From contig QOPF01000002.1 in the NCBI GenBank assembly GCA_003331625.1, forward strand, positions 129,482 through 193,481: a stretch of DNA of 64,000 nt. The letters run 5' to 3'. A program made the translations under genes and the position numbers. The notes under the pieces were generated by a model. That model worked only from the letters and a program-made list of their open reading frames with translations, ran no database searches and was not told the origin of the DNA. The DNA comes from Gammaproteobacteria bacterium (GTDB lineage Bacteria; Pseudomonadota; Gammaproteobacteria; Magnimaribacterales; AG-339-G14). Below, piece after piece: positions 7,969 to 16,792 of the stretch (position 1 is its first letter; every line of letters starts with the position of its first letter).

Positions 7969-9075
7969 TTATTTTAAATTCTTTATTTTTGAATATGTAA
8001 ATAATAAAGCTTTTTTAGCATTCCTTGGAGATAGTTTAGCCTCATAAGTAAGAGCTAAATTATCTGATACTTTTTTTAAATTATGAGGCTTGCAATAAAA
8101 ATTAATTGCTTCTATCCACTCACTTAAAGTTGAAGCAAACAAGGCATCATGTCTATTTTTTAGAATTTCTTGATTTCCACCGACTTTAGAAAGAATAAGG
8201 GGTTTTGAGATACTACCTGCCTCAGGAATAATTAAAGGGAAAGTTTCAAAATTAGAACATAGAGCTATAAATTCAGCCTTATGCATTAAGCTATATATAT
8301 CACTTCTTTGTCCTAAGAATATCAAATCGTCTTTTTTATTTTGCATTGAAGAATTGATAAAGTTTTTAAAATTTACTGATTTGGTACCTTCGCCAGCAAA
8401 AATAAGCTTCCCTTTAAAATTAGATAAGTCGAATGCTTTTGCCAAGGTCAAATGATCTTTTGAATTACTTACTCTTGCTGGCATTAAGAAGTATTTATAA
8501 TCTTTATTTATAAAACCTTTTATTGGTAGTTGTGAATTTTTTAAATTAGATGAGTTGTAAATTACTGAAAAATTTTTTTTTGAAATCTTTAATCCCTCTT
8601 TAGAAGCTTCTCTCATTAAGCAATTGGCAACTCCAATGTATGAACATCTAGAAAATTTCATTAATAATTTTTCTACCAAAACTATTAATTTAAATTTCCA
8701 ACCTGAAAATCCTCTCCATGGCCAACCATGAATAGTTAATAAAACTTTTTTTCTTGTGATAATAGATAAAACTCTGCCATAAATTCCTGCCTTAGCACTA
8801 TGACAGTGAATTAAATCTGGATTTATTTTAAAAACCAAATAACAGAATTTGAAAAAAATAAAGAAATCTTTTAGGAAATTAAGTGAACTTTTTATCCCTT
8901 TTAAAATGGATACCTTTTCACCTAATTCTTCTATTAAGCGATTCGAAACTGGACCATAATCTCCAAAAATACAACTAAAATCTACTTCTTTTTTTAATAA
9001 ATGAATTATGCTTTCGACGTGCCGCGGAACTCCAGCTTCATCTCCATTTGTTGAAACTAAAAGTACTTTAATCAT
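7969..9075 (-). CDS. Family 4 glycosyltransferase (GT-B)
   Basis: The 368-residue protein has a GT-B N-terminal loop with GVPRHV, HCHSAKAGIYGR in the first half, and the C-terminal donor-site motif FETFPLIIPEAGSISKPLI, with the E(x7)E of retaining GT4 enzymes, followed by GGNQEIL. It should add a hexose to the lipid-linked oligosaccharide at the cytoplasmic membrane face. Its start overlaps the polysaccharide deacetylase stop by eight bases. The sugar donor is unknown; UDP-hexose from galU/galE is plausible from context only. Confidence 0.85.
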   Translation of the reverse strand: MIKVLLVSTNGDEAGVPRHVESIIHLLKKEVDFSCIFGDYGPVSNRLIEELGEKVSILKGIKSSLNFLKDFFIFFKFCYLVFKINPDLIHCHSAKAGIYGRVLSIITRKKVLLTIHGWPWRGFSGWKFKLIVLVEKLLMKFSRCSYIGVANCLMREASKEGLKISKKNFSVIYNSSNLKNSQLPIKGFINKDYKYFLMPARVSNSKDHLTLAKAFDLSNFKGKLIFAGEGTKSVNFKNFINSSMQNKKDDLIFLGQRSDIYSLMHKAEFIALCSNFETFPLIIPEAGSISKPLILSKVGGNQEILKNRHDALFASTLSEWIEAINFYCKPHNLKKVSDNLALTYEAKLSPRNAKKALLFTYSKIKNLK

Positions 9076-10027
9076 TACTAATTGTTAATAGCTGAGATGC
9101 TTCTAACATATTTAAAGATTTCATATCATAACTATCTTTTAAGGTTTCAAAATGGTTAATAATTTTTTCAAGATTTTTAAAATTTTGATCTTGGTTTTGT
9201 CCAAAATTATGTGGATGCCACCACAAATGAAAACCTGTTTTATTCTTAGCAGCCTTTGTCATATTGTTTAAAATCCTAGTAACTTTAAATTTCTCTGTTT
9301 TAAATTTGCTAGCTGGCCTTAAAAATCTACTAGCTGGAACATTAATTAAACCATTTGAAATGTGAATTTTTGAAAAATTTGAACCGGTAATGTTTATAAA
9401 TGAATCTATTAATCTAATTAGCCTGAAAAATTTATTTGCCTTAGGGTTAAAAATAATATTTTTCTCATTTCCTCTAAAAACTTTAAAACCATTTTCTTTT
9501 AAAATTTTTAAATGTTTATCTTCATATTGATTTCTACAAAAAATATAGGTTTTTGGATCTACTCCCAATCTATTTAAAGATTTTTTTGAGGCAATTAAAT
9601 CATCTCGAAAGGAATTTTTGTTTTTATTGTCTTCTTTGCAGTAAAAATGACTAAAAGAATGGGATGCAATTTCCATACCATGTGTATCAATAATTTTTTT
9701 AACTAGCGAATATCCATAGTGGTATGGATCTTCTTTCTCGCATAAGCCTATTTTTTTTAAATCTGAATATGGATTTAATTTCTGATTAAGATATTCAGGA
9801 AAGCTCTTTGGCAAGTAATCTATTAACTCTTCTTTATTAGAAAAGGATATAAAACCAACAACCGCCCAAGTTGCATGAATATTTTTTTGCTCAAATAGTT
9901 TTAAAATTCTTGGTATTGCCTTTCGCCCTCCAATAATATTTTTTCCATATTCTTTTATTGAAATAACATCTCTCATGCCCCAAAAAAGCTCAAAATCTAT
10001 AGATATAGTAAAAAAAGGATGTTTCAT
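9068..10027 (-). CDS. Polysaccharide deacetylase (NodB-homology family)
   Basis: The 319-residue protein begins with FFTISIDFELFWGM, the D-x-E variant of motif 1 seen in polysaccharide-cluster deacetylases. It has MEIASHSFSHFYC as the H-S-x-x-H metal site, and a late LWWHPHNFG box resembling motif 5. No signal peptide is visible, so it is likely cytoplasmic and acts on a lipid-linked or nucleotide-linked precursor. It lies between a GT4 and a FemAB/GNAT-like gene, a grouping seen in exopolysaccharide loci. Its substrate is an N-acetyl sugar by family analogy. Confidence 0.8.
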   Translation of the reverse strand: MKHPFFTISIDFELFWGMRDVISIKEYGKNIIGGRKAIPRILKLFEQKNIHATWAVVGFISFSNKEELIDYLPKSFPEYLNQKLNPYSDLKKIGLCEKEDPYHYGYSLVKKIIDTHGMEIASHSFSHFYCKEDNKNKNSFRDDLIASKKSLNRLGVDPKTYIFCRNQYEDKHLKILKENGFKVFRGNEKNIIFNPKANKFFRLIRLIDSFINITGSNFSKIHISNGLINVPASRFLRPASKFKTEKFKVTRILNNMTKAAKNKTGFHLWWHPHNFGQNQDQNFKNLEKIINHFETLKDSYDMKSLNMLEASQLLTISND

Positions 10028-10070
10028 CAGGAAATTATAACCACGTTCTTATAAAAGATTTTTTAAAACT

Positions 10071-11168
10071 TTATCTAATAAATCTTATTTTTTTATTTAT
10101 GTTCATAATAAAAAGTCTCAAACGTTGATGATTTTTTATAAAATTAATTACTCTTAAAGTTTTACAAAATATAAAACCTTTGAAACTATTATAATCATAA
10201 TAAGTTATTAAGTTTGTGGAGTTGTTACTCCATTTTTTTTTAAAGTCTTCCGAACCAACAGTAAAATCAAATTTTTTTAAACCGCATTCAATTGAGTGAA
10301 TTATTAATTCATAAAGCAATATTCTACCTGGAGAATATTTATCGAAATTTGATCTTTTAAAAGAAGGAAAAATCCAATAAAAAGTATCGTCATAAATAAA
10401 TCCTAAGTGAGTTGCTAATATTTCATTGTTAAGAGATAAATAAGATAGATGTATTTTAATTTTACCTAGGTCGCTTAAATATAGAGATTCATAAAAATTT
10501 TTTACATCATCTTTAGCAAGTATATTTCTAACTCCCGTTTCTATGTATCTATGTTCTTTTTGTTCAAAAGTTTCTGCTATGATTTTTTTATAGTCCTTGG
10601 ATGAATCACATATTATAAATTTTAATTCACCCCTTTCTGCAATACGCCTTCTTCTTCTTAGTGTTTGACTTTTTGAACTTTTTGAAATGAAACTGAGATT
10701 TTCAATATTACTTGGCAGGTCTATTTGAAAACTTTCCTGTAACGATTTTGAAAAATTTAAAGAAGCAAATGGATTAGAACAACCGCTAATGTGTGAAGGG
10801 ATTTTATCCAAATACTTAACATCATGCTTGGGAAGAGATTCATTTATTTTTTGCCATACTTCAAAAATATTTATATTTTTATCAAAAATAGGAGTTTTAT
10901 AATCAAATTGATCTTGTCCAAAAAATTCAATAATTGTATTGAAATACTTTGTTTTTAAAATTAAAGGAAATATTGCAACTGCTACATTGTCAATAAATGC
11001 AACTTTAATGATTGTTTTTAGATATTTATCTTTTGATGCTATTTTTTCAAACCAGTTTTTGTGCCATGAGAAAGATTGAAAAACAGAAAAAGAATTTTTT
11101 TCTTCCATTTTTTCCCATAATAACCTTAAAGTTGCGTCAGAAAATTCTAATTCCTTAATCTCTATCAT
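10071..11168 (-). CDS. FemAB/CelD-like GNAT acyltransferase
   Basis: The 365-residue protein matches the BioF2-like/FemAB-type GNAT family found in exopolysaccharide loci. SKSQTLRRRRRIAERGELKF near the middle and YWIFPSFKRSNFDKYSPGRI followed by KFDFTVGSEDFKKKW near the C-terminus are the typical conserved blocks of this group (Acetyltransf_6). It probably transfers an acyl or aminoacyl group onto the glycan. No membrane helix is seen. Its start overlaps the stop of the Wzy-like gene by one base. Confidence 0.75.
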   Translation of the reverse strand: MIEIKELEFSDATLRLLWEKMEEKNSFSVFQSFSWHKNWFEKIASKDKYLKTIIKVAFIDNVAVAIFPLILKTKYFNTIIEFFGQDQFDYKTPIFDKNINIFEVWQKINESLPKHDVKYLDKIPSHISGCSNPFASLNFSKSLQESFQIDLPSNIENLSFISKSSKSQTLRRRRRIAERGELKFIICDSSKDYKKIIAETFEQKEHRYIETGVRNILAKDDVKNFYESLYLSDLGKIKIHLSYLSLNNEILATHLGFIYDDTFYWIFPSFKRSNFDKYSPGRILLYELIIHSIECGLKKFDFTVGSEDFKKKWSNNSTNLITYYDYNSFKGFIFCKTLRVINFIKNHQRLRLFIMNINKKIRFIR

Positions 11169-12439
11169 TACTTATAAATTTTAAAACTACTTTTGTAAGA
11201 CATGGAAAAACATACTCCTAAGAAAAAAAATAAATAAAAGATATATCTTGGATAATGAGAAGCCGCAACAGAAAAAATTACTAAAATGAGAATATAATTA
11301 ATGTACTTTTTTATACTAGTTCCCTTCAAAAAAATAACAAAAAAAATATAAAAAATAAGAAAAAAATAGGTTAAAAATCCATATTCAAGAAAAAGTAAAA
11401 TATTTGGTGTCAGGTCATCAAAATCTCCTGCTCTTGCTCCCATAAAGTAATCTCCTACATAGTTATAAAATAGAGGTCCATATGATAAGTAAATTCTTGG
11501 ATCTGATAAATTATTAATAATTGCCATTAATGAAAGATATCTCTTATCAGTTTGTAAAATATAAGAAATAATCTGACCTTCTTCGTTTGTTAAATCAGAT
11601 CTAAAAAGAGTGCTCAATGCTTGATAGTAATAAAAGAACGTATCGGTATTAACGAATAATATGATTACGGGTATGCTGAAAAAAAGAGAAACGTAAAACC
11701 AGGTCTTATTGGGCTTAAAAAAAAGCAAAACAGAAAAAACAAGAAAACTCATCAAACTCAGGTATCTAGTTTGAGCAAGAAGAATTTCTATAAAACCTAA
11801 AGTCGCTGAAAATAAAAGAATATTTGAAAAATTAATTTTTATATTTTTTCTCTCAAAGTAAATATAAAAGGCTAATGAAAGTGACATCCAGATAAATCTA
11901 TTTGTTGCAAAAAAGTGGGTATGCCATTCCAAGCCTTTATAAGCAAGAATTACAAAATCGCCGCCAATGATATTACCTCTTGTCTGATAGGATACATAAT
12001 CTTCGGAATTTGGACGAAAAATGTCCAAGGAAAAGATATCGAAATAAAAATTTATAATGCCGACTATTCCAATAATGATATAAGCTAGAGAAATATTTTT
12101 TAAAAAAAATAAAAAAGAGTCATAAGTCACGAACATGATTCTTCCTACATAATAGGAAGAAAAAAATAAAATGAGACTAACGAAAAATATTAAATATTGA
12201 ATATTGCTTATCCAAAAAACAGAAAATGGAATTATAGATAAAAGTAAAAAAAGAGGTATTGTGTCGTATTTATTTAAAACAGAAGGATTCTTTATCCAAA
12301 AAATTAATACCAATGCTAAGCAGAAAAGATAGCAAACTTTATTGATATCTATATTATTTCCAACAACGCTTATTCCAATTCCAGAAGGAAAAACAATGGA
12401 AATTATAAAAAGAACAATTAGGTTCTTTGAAATGACCAC
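11168..12439 (-). CDS. O-antigen polymerase/ligase-like membrane protein (Wzy type)
   Basis: The 423-residue protein is almost entirely hydrophobic, with about ten transmembrane segments. It has one large hydrophilic loop around 265-340 (DTFFYYYQALSTLFRSDLTN onward), matching the Wzy/WaaL layout. Wzy proteins polymerise repeat units in the periplasm, while WaaL ligases join them to lipid A core. Sequence cannot separate these, but the cluster position with Wzz favours polymerase. The frame begins at GTG (12439), right at the end of the aminotransferase gene. Confidence 0.75.
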   Translation of the reverse strand: MVISKNLIVLFIISIVFPSGIGISVVGNNIDINKVCYLFCLALVLIFWIKNPSVLNKYDTIPLFLLLSIIPFSVFWISNIQYLIFFVSLILFFSSYYVGRIMFVTYDSFLFFLKNISLAYIIIGIVGIINFYFDIFSLDIFRPNSEDYVSYQTRGNIIGGDFVILAYKGLEWHTHFFATNRFIWMSLSLAFYIYFERKNIKINFSNILLFSATLGFIEILLAQTRYLSLMSFLVFSVLLFFKPNKTWFYVSLFFSIPVIILFVNTDTFFYYYQALSTLFRSDLTNEEGQIISYILQTDKRYLSLMAIINNLSDPRIYLSYGPLFYNYVGDYFMGARAGDFDDLTPNILLFLEYGFLTYFFLIFYIFFVIFLKGTSIKKYINYILILVIFSVAASHYPRYIFYLFFFLGVCFSMSYKSSFKIYK

Positions 12440-13555
12440 CTAAATTTCCTTCAAAACATCTTTTAGGGTCTTTGAGATATAGTCAATATCTTTTAAATTT
12501 AAGTCTGGGTGTAAAGGTAAGGTAATAATTTGATTAAATATTCTCTCAGTAACTGGCAAAGTTAATTTCTTTTTAAAAAACTTATCTAAAAAATGATTTG
12601 GTTGATAGTGTAGGCCAGTTTGAATATTTTTTTTTAGTAAATAACTTCTCAATTCTTCTCTATTGAATTTTTTCATTATCCTCAAAGGGTATATATGAGG
12701 AACTACTTCATCATAATTTCTGCTAATCGATGAAATATATTTAGATTTTAAGAAATTTGCATCGTATCTTTTAGCTAAACTTTTCCTAATCTTAAAAAAT
12801 TTATTTACTTTTTTTAACTGTTCTAAACCTATTGCAGCATTTAAATTACTCATGTGATATCTCCAACCCTGATTTTTTACGTTGAATGACCAGCTCCTTT
12901 CTGAAAGGTATCTTTTTTCTGAATCTTTTTCTATTCCAAGTAATCTTGAGTCATTTACATAATTAATCACTTCTTGATTTGATGAAACTACACACCCGCC
13001 TTCGCCAGATGTAATATTTTTTATTCCATCAAAACTAAAACAAATGATATCCCCAAAAGATCCAACTTTTTTTGAGTTGTATTCTGTACCAAAAGCATGA
13101 GCTGCATCCTCAATAACCCTTAGATTATTTTTTTTTGCAAATTTATATATGCTGCTTAAATTTCCAACTCCCCCAGAGTAATGAACCGGCATGATGGCTT
13201 TAGTTTTGTTTGATAGCTTTTTTTTAGCATCCTTTAGACAAATGGTAAGTGATTTATCATCAATGTCACATGCCACTGGAATAGCTCCAGTAGCTGAAAT
13301 TGCTTGAAAACTTGCTACATAAGTTAGTGACTGAACCAAGATTTCATCATTTCTTTTTATACCACAAGCTTCTAAAGCAAGTTGAAGCGCTGCTGTACCG
13401 CTTGAAACACATGAAACATTATTTGATAAATATAATGATAATTTTTCTTCGAATTTTTTTACACTATCTCCCATTCCTAAGTATTCGTCATTCAAGACTC
13501 TCAGAACGGCTTCTTTTTCTTTGCTGTCAATACAGGATTTAGATAGTTTAATCAT
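12440..13555 (-). CDS. DegT/DnrJ/EryC1/StrS-family sugar aminotransferase
   Basis: The 371-residue PLP enzyme has SSGTAALQLALEA at the cofactor phosphate site, VIEDAAHAFG with the pyridine-binding Asp, and the catalytic Lys near 179 in FSFDGIKNITSGEGG. It converts a keto-sugar nucleotide to the amino sugar with Glu as donor. Because the active-site Lys is present, it is not an RfbH/ColD-type dehydratase. The partner keto-sugar could come from RfbG or Gmd elsewhere in the locus, or from the SDRs. Which one is undecided. Confidence 0.85.
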   Translation of the reverse strand: MIKLSKSCIDSKEKEAVLRVLNDEYLGMGDSVKKFEEKLSLYLSNNVSCVSSGTAALQLALEACGIKRNDEILVQSLTYVASFQAISATGAIPVACDIDDKSLTICLKDAKKKLSNKTKAIMPVHYSGGVGNLSSIYKFAKKNNLRVIEDAAHAFGTEYNSKKVGSFGDIICFSFDGIKNITSGEGGCVVSSNQEVINYVNDSRLLGIEKDSEKRYLSERSWSFNVKNQGWRYHMSNLNAAIGLEQLKKVNKFFKIRKSLAKRYDANFLKSKYISSISRNYDEVVPHIYPLRIMKKFNREELRSYLLKKNIQTGLHYQPNHFLDKFFKKKLTLPVTERIFNQIITLPLHPDLNLKDIDYISKTLKDVLKEI

Positions 13556-13583
13556 ATAGCAACGTTTAGGTTATGTCGGCATA

Positions 13584-14363
13584 CTACCTTATTTTTAAAA
13601 AGCCCTTCAACTCTGTAATAAATATAAATATAAATATAGCTGGATAATTTAAAACTTTGGCATGTTTAAAAATGTTTTGATAAAAATATCTTTTTTCGTA
13701 AAGCCAACTTTTATAATCTTCTTTGGTTGTTAAATTATTTGAATGTTTTCTTGAAAATTCTAAAATTTTTTTTATATTTTTAAACCTATAAATTAAAGAT
13801 AGCCTTATCCAAAGGTCAAAATCTCCTAGTAAATTGAATTTTTCATCAAACTTATTTTCATTTAGAATTTTTGTTTTTATGAGCATTGTTCCAATAGAAA
13901 TATTATTTCTTAAAAGCAATTTATTTGTAAGATGAGAATTATCTTCTTTTCTAAGTACTTTTTCATATAATTTTAAATTTTTATCAACTACTTGATAACC
14001 GCCAAAAATAATTTGATGACCTTCAGAAGCAAACTTGCTTTGAATCTCTAACTTTTCTTTGTCCCAAAGATCATCACAATCTAAGAAAGTTATGAATTCA
14101 CCCTGACATTTTTCTATTGCTCGATTTCTTGCAGAATATAGCGGTTCGTTTAAAAGCGAATAGAAATACTTTATTTTTGTATTATTAAAAGATTTAACAA
14201 TTTTTGAAGAGTTATCAGAAGAATTATTGTCCCAAAAAACTATTTCCCAATTTTTATAAGTTTGCTGAATTACTGAGTCTATAGCATCTTTCAAAAACAT
14301 TTCTGAATTATAACAATTCATTATTATGCTTATTAAAGGTTTCTGACTATTTTTACGTGACAT
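13584..14363 (-). CDS. Family 2 glycosyltransferase
   Basis: The 259-residue GT-A protein has ISIIMNCYNSEMFLKDAIDS, WDNNSSDNS and the DxD-like FLDCDDLWD, all standard for inverting GT2 enzymes. There is no long membrane segment apart from a hydrophobic C-terminal stretch (IFIFIFI). It starts one base inside the stop of the DprE2-like gene and so belongs to the same transcription unit as the arabinose-lipid module. The donor is unknown. Confidence 0.85.
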   Translation of the reverse strand: MSRKNSQKPLISIIMNCYNSEMFLKDAIDSVIQQTYKNWEIVFWDNNSSDNSSKIVKSFNNTKIKYFYSLLNEPLYSARNRAIEKCQGEFITFLDCDDLWDKEKLEIQSKFASEGHQIIFGGYQVVDKNLKLYEKVLRKEDNSHLTNKLLLRNNISIGTMLIKTKILNENKFDEKFNLLGDFDLWIRLSLIYRFKNIKKILEFSRKHSNNLTTKEDYKSWLYEKRYFYQNIFKHAKVLNYPAIFIFIFITELKGFLKIR

Positions 14364-15112
14364 TAAAAATTCATTCTTTTAAAAATAAATTCTGGAATTA
14401 ATTTAACTATCGTCATTATGGAAAACCAAAATTTTGAATAAACAACATTTTTTTTCTTTTTATGAGCTTGATAGATAATTTTTGCAATTTGTTCTGGAGA
14501 AGATGTTATGAACTTTGGTAGATTGAGATGGTTTGTCATTTTAGTTCTGACGAAGCCCAGTTTAACTGTTATGACAGAAATTTTTGATTTCCCTAACTCC
14601 TGCCTTATAGATGAGGAAAAAGAAGATAAACCTGCTTTAGAAGATCCATAAAATGGGTTCTTTAATCTTCCTCTATCTCCTGCAACAGAGCTTAAAATTA
14701 TGATTGATGCTTTTTTGTCACTATTGACTAAATAGTCTTTTAGTTTGGAAAGAAAAATAATAGGACCTGAAAAGTTTGTAGCAACAATATCATTAATTTC
14801 CTGAGAGAAATGTCCTCTATTTTTTGATGAAATTAATTCATCAGACTCCATCTTGCCTGGACAAAATAATACAAGATCGGGGCTTTCTTTTAAATTTGAA
14901 AAGAAGTTATCAAACGAATCAAAATCTCTTATGTCTAAAGGAATTAAAAAACAATTTTTTGAAGAAGTATCAGAAATTTCTTTTACAAGATCTTTACAAC
15001 TTTGAGTTTTTCTAGAAGTCAAAGTAATTGAATATTCCTTTTCGGCTAATAGCCTAGCAGTTGCAGAAGCAATATCTGAAGATCCCGAAATAATTAAAGC
15101 AGACTTATTCAT
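14363..15112 (-). CDS. dprE2: DprE2-like decaprenylphosphoryl-keto-pentose reductase (SDR)
   Basis: The 249-residue classical SDR has IISGSSDIASATARLL at the nucleotide loop, LSSVAG, and YGSSKAGLSSF (YxxxK). In isolation it is just an SDR. Its start overlaps by four bases the stop of the DprE1-like FAD oxidase, and such pairing is the hallmark of DprE1/DprE2, which epimerise polyprenylphosphoryl-ribose to polyprenylphosphoryl-arabinose. DprE2 performs the NADH-dependent reduction of the 2-keto intermediate. The assignment is mainly by context. Confidence 0.8.
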   Translation of the reverse strand: MNKSALIISGSSDIASATARLLAEKEYSITLTSRKTQSCKDLVKEISDTSSKNCFLIPLDIRDFDSFDNFFSNLKESPDLVLFCPGKMESDELISSKNRGHFSQEINDIVATNFSGPIIFLSKLKDYLVNSDKKASIIILSSVAGDRGRLKNPFYGSSKAGLSSFSSSIRQELGKSKISVITVKLGFVRTKMTNHLNLPKFITSSPEQIAKIIYQAHKKKKNVVYSKFWFSIMTIVKLIPEFIFKRMNF

Positions 15113-16407
15113 AATATATTTAATCTTTCAGACTGTTCAGAATGAAAATTTTTAATATTATATTTATTTAAAATATTTCTTAAGCCGTCCGCGTCATAGT
15201 TCATTAAAGAAAAACTATCTTTTGAAAGCCTGCTATCCTTTGCTAAATAAACCTTTCCTGAGTGTTTCATAACTATTTTGTCTAGCTCTGAAAGAAGACG
15301 GAAAGTTTTCTCATTAACTTGAAAATCCATAGCTAGGGTAAAACCTTCATCAGGAAAAGATAGAAGTCCTTTATTGCCTTTTTTAAATAATTTTAAGACA
15401 GATAAAAAAGATGCTTCCTTAGAATGAGTTACTTTCTCTAAAACTTCTCTAATAGCTTCAAGAGACCCTTTCTTAGGGACTAAAAACTGATATTGAATAA
15501 ATCCATTTTTCCCATAAATTTTATTCCAATGCGAAATTTTATCTAGGGGATAAAAAAAAGAATCTCCATCAACTTCTTTCTTCGTAAAAAATTTATTAGA
15601 GTAAAAATAGAAATAATTAAATAATTTAATTGAAAAATAATTCAATATCCAAGACGGAAAAAAGAAGGGTATTCTCAATATGTATTTTGGATTATATGAA
15701 ATTTTACCTTGAGATAATTTGTGCTCACCTTTAAAAAAAACTGATCTTCCAAATGAGCTTCCTTTCGACAAACAGTCTATCCATGCCACCGTATATGTAG
15801 AATTCTTATATTTTTCAAAAAGACTCATTACTTCTTCTAAATTTTGAGTAACGGTAACCTCTTGATTTATTTTGTAACTTGAGATTTTCTTTAATTTAAA
15901 TTTAATCTCCGTAATGATTCCTGTTAGCCCCATACCCCCAATAGTTGCCCAGAATAAATCTGAGTTAAAATCATCTGAACAATACATTACTTCCGAATTT
16001 GAAATTTTTATTTTTAAACTAATCAAGTGATCTCCAAAGGAGCCTTCTAGATGATGGTTTTTTCCATGAACATCTGAAGCAACCATTCCCCCCAATGTCA
16101 CAAATTTTGTACCCGGGGAAACTGGAAGAAACCATCCTTTGGGTATGAGAATTTTTAAAAGCTCATCTGAAGAGATTCCAGACTGAACACAAATTACTCC
16201 TAACTCTTCATCAAAAGAGATAATTTGATTTAAATTCTTTGTAATTATTGTTTTATTAGTTTGAAGAGAGCTATCACCGTAAGACCTTCCTAATCCTCTT
16301 GAAATAATTTTTTCATTCTCATTAAATTTGATCTCATTTTCACTAGAGGGAATTTCAACTTTACAGTTGATTTTAGGATAATTGCCCCAGCCACTAATCT
16401 TAAGCAT
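15109..16407 (-). CDS. dprE1: DprE1-like FAD-dependent polyprenylphosphoryl-ribose oxidase
   Basis: This FAD-binding_4/ALO-type oxidase closely follows DprE1. It has the N-terminal ISGWGNYP, the FAD-binding SRGLGRSYGDSSL, GVICVQSGIS, PVSPGTKFVTLGGMVASDVH, and GKNHHLEGSFGDH, which holds the conserved His residues of the active site. DprE1 oxidises polyprenylphosphoryl-ribose at C2'. I choose the ATG at 16407, three residues before the GWG motif and overlapping the gtrA stop. A longer frame begins at TTG 16434 but has no ribosome-binding site. The C-terminal half fits the substrate-binding domain, and the length is close to that of mycobacterial DprE1. Confidence 0.88.
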   Translation of the reverse strand: MLKISGWGNYPKINCKVEIPSSENEIKFNENEKIISRGLGRSYGDSSLQTNKTIITKNLNQIISFDEELGVICVQSGISSDELLKILIPKGWFLPVSPGTKFVTLGGMVASDVHGKNHHLEGSFGDHLISLKIKISNSEVMYCSDDFNSDLFWATIGGMGLTGIITEIKFKLKKISSYKINQEVTVTQNLEEVMSLFEKYKNSTYTVAWIDCLSKGSSFGRSVFFKGEHKLSQGKISYNPKYILRIPFFFPSWILNYFSIKLFNYFYFYSNKFFTKKEVDGDSFFYPLDKISHWNKIYGKNGFIQYQFLVPKKGSLEAIREVLEKVTHSKEASFLSVLKLFKKGNKGLLSFPDEGFTLAMDFQVNEKTFRLLSELDKIVMKHSGKVYLAKDSRLSKDSFSLMNYDADGLRNILNKYNIKNFHSEQSERLNIL

Positions 16408-16792
16408 TTGGGTTAAAGGTAATTTTTTTATCAAGTTGGTATTTCATGAAGAAGCCAATGCTAAGTCCAATTACAGCACCAGAGATTTTAAATGCTTTTG
16501 ACTCAAATAAATATAAAAAAATTAGCTCAAAGCTCCAAAAAATAGTTGTAGTTAATATAGCTGTCGAAGAATATAACATTAACTCTTTTAGGGAAAAGAT
16601 AGTATCCTCACGGGTAAAAATATATTTCCTGTCCACATAAAATTTAAATAAAAATCCAGTGATTGTCCCATTAAGAATAGAAAAGATTATATTTGAATAA
16701 AAAATTAGTGTGATTTCCTGAGAAGTTATATTTATCAGTATTGAAAAAAAAGAAAATAAGAAATACTTTAAAAAAATTTTTTTCTTAATCAT
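16400..16792 (-). CDS. GtrA-family four-helix membrane protein, likely polyprenyl-phosphate-pentose flippase
   Basis: The 130-residue protein has four hydrophobic helices, the GtrA layout: GTITGFLFKFYVDRKYIF after helix two and FFMKYQLDKKITF at the C-terminus. GtrA proteins are associated with flipping lipid-linked sugars. In Mycobacterium the GtrA protein Rv3789 sits beside dprE1 (Rv3790) and is linked to arabinose-lipid handling. The same neighbour order here supports that role. It lies directly after the HAD-UbiA gene and overlaps the dprE1 start. Confidence 0.8.
   Translation of the reverse strand: MIKKKIFLKYFLFSFFSILINITSQEITLIFYSNIIFSILNGTITGFLFKFYVDRKYIFTREDTIFSLKELMLYSSTAILTTTIFWSFELIFLYLFESKAFKISGAVIGLSIGFFMKYQLDKKITFNPNA

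Noticed and set aside
12440-13555. RfbH-type (ColD-like) dehydratase
   Set aside because: The catalytic Lys is present; RfbH-type enzymes have His at this position.
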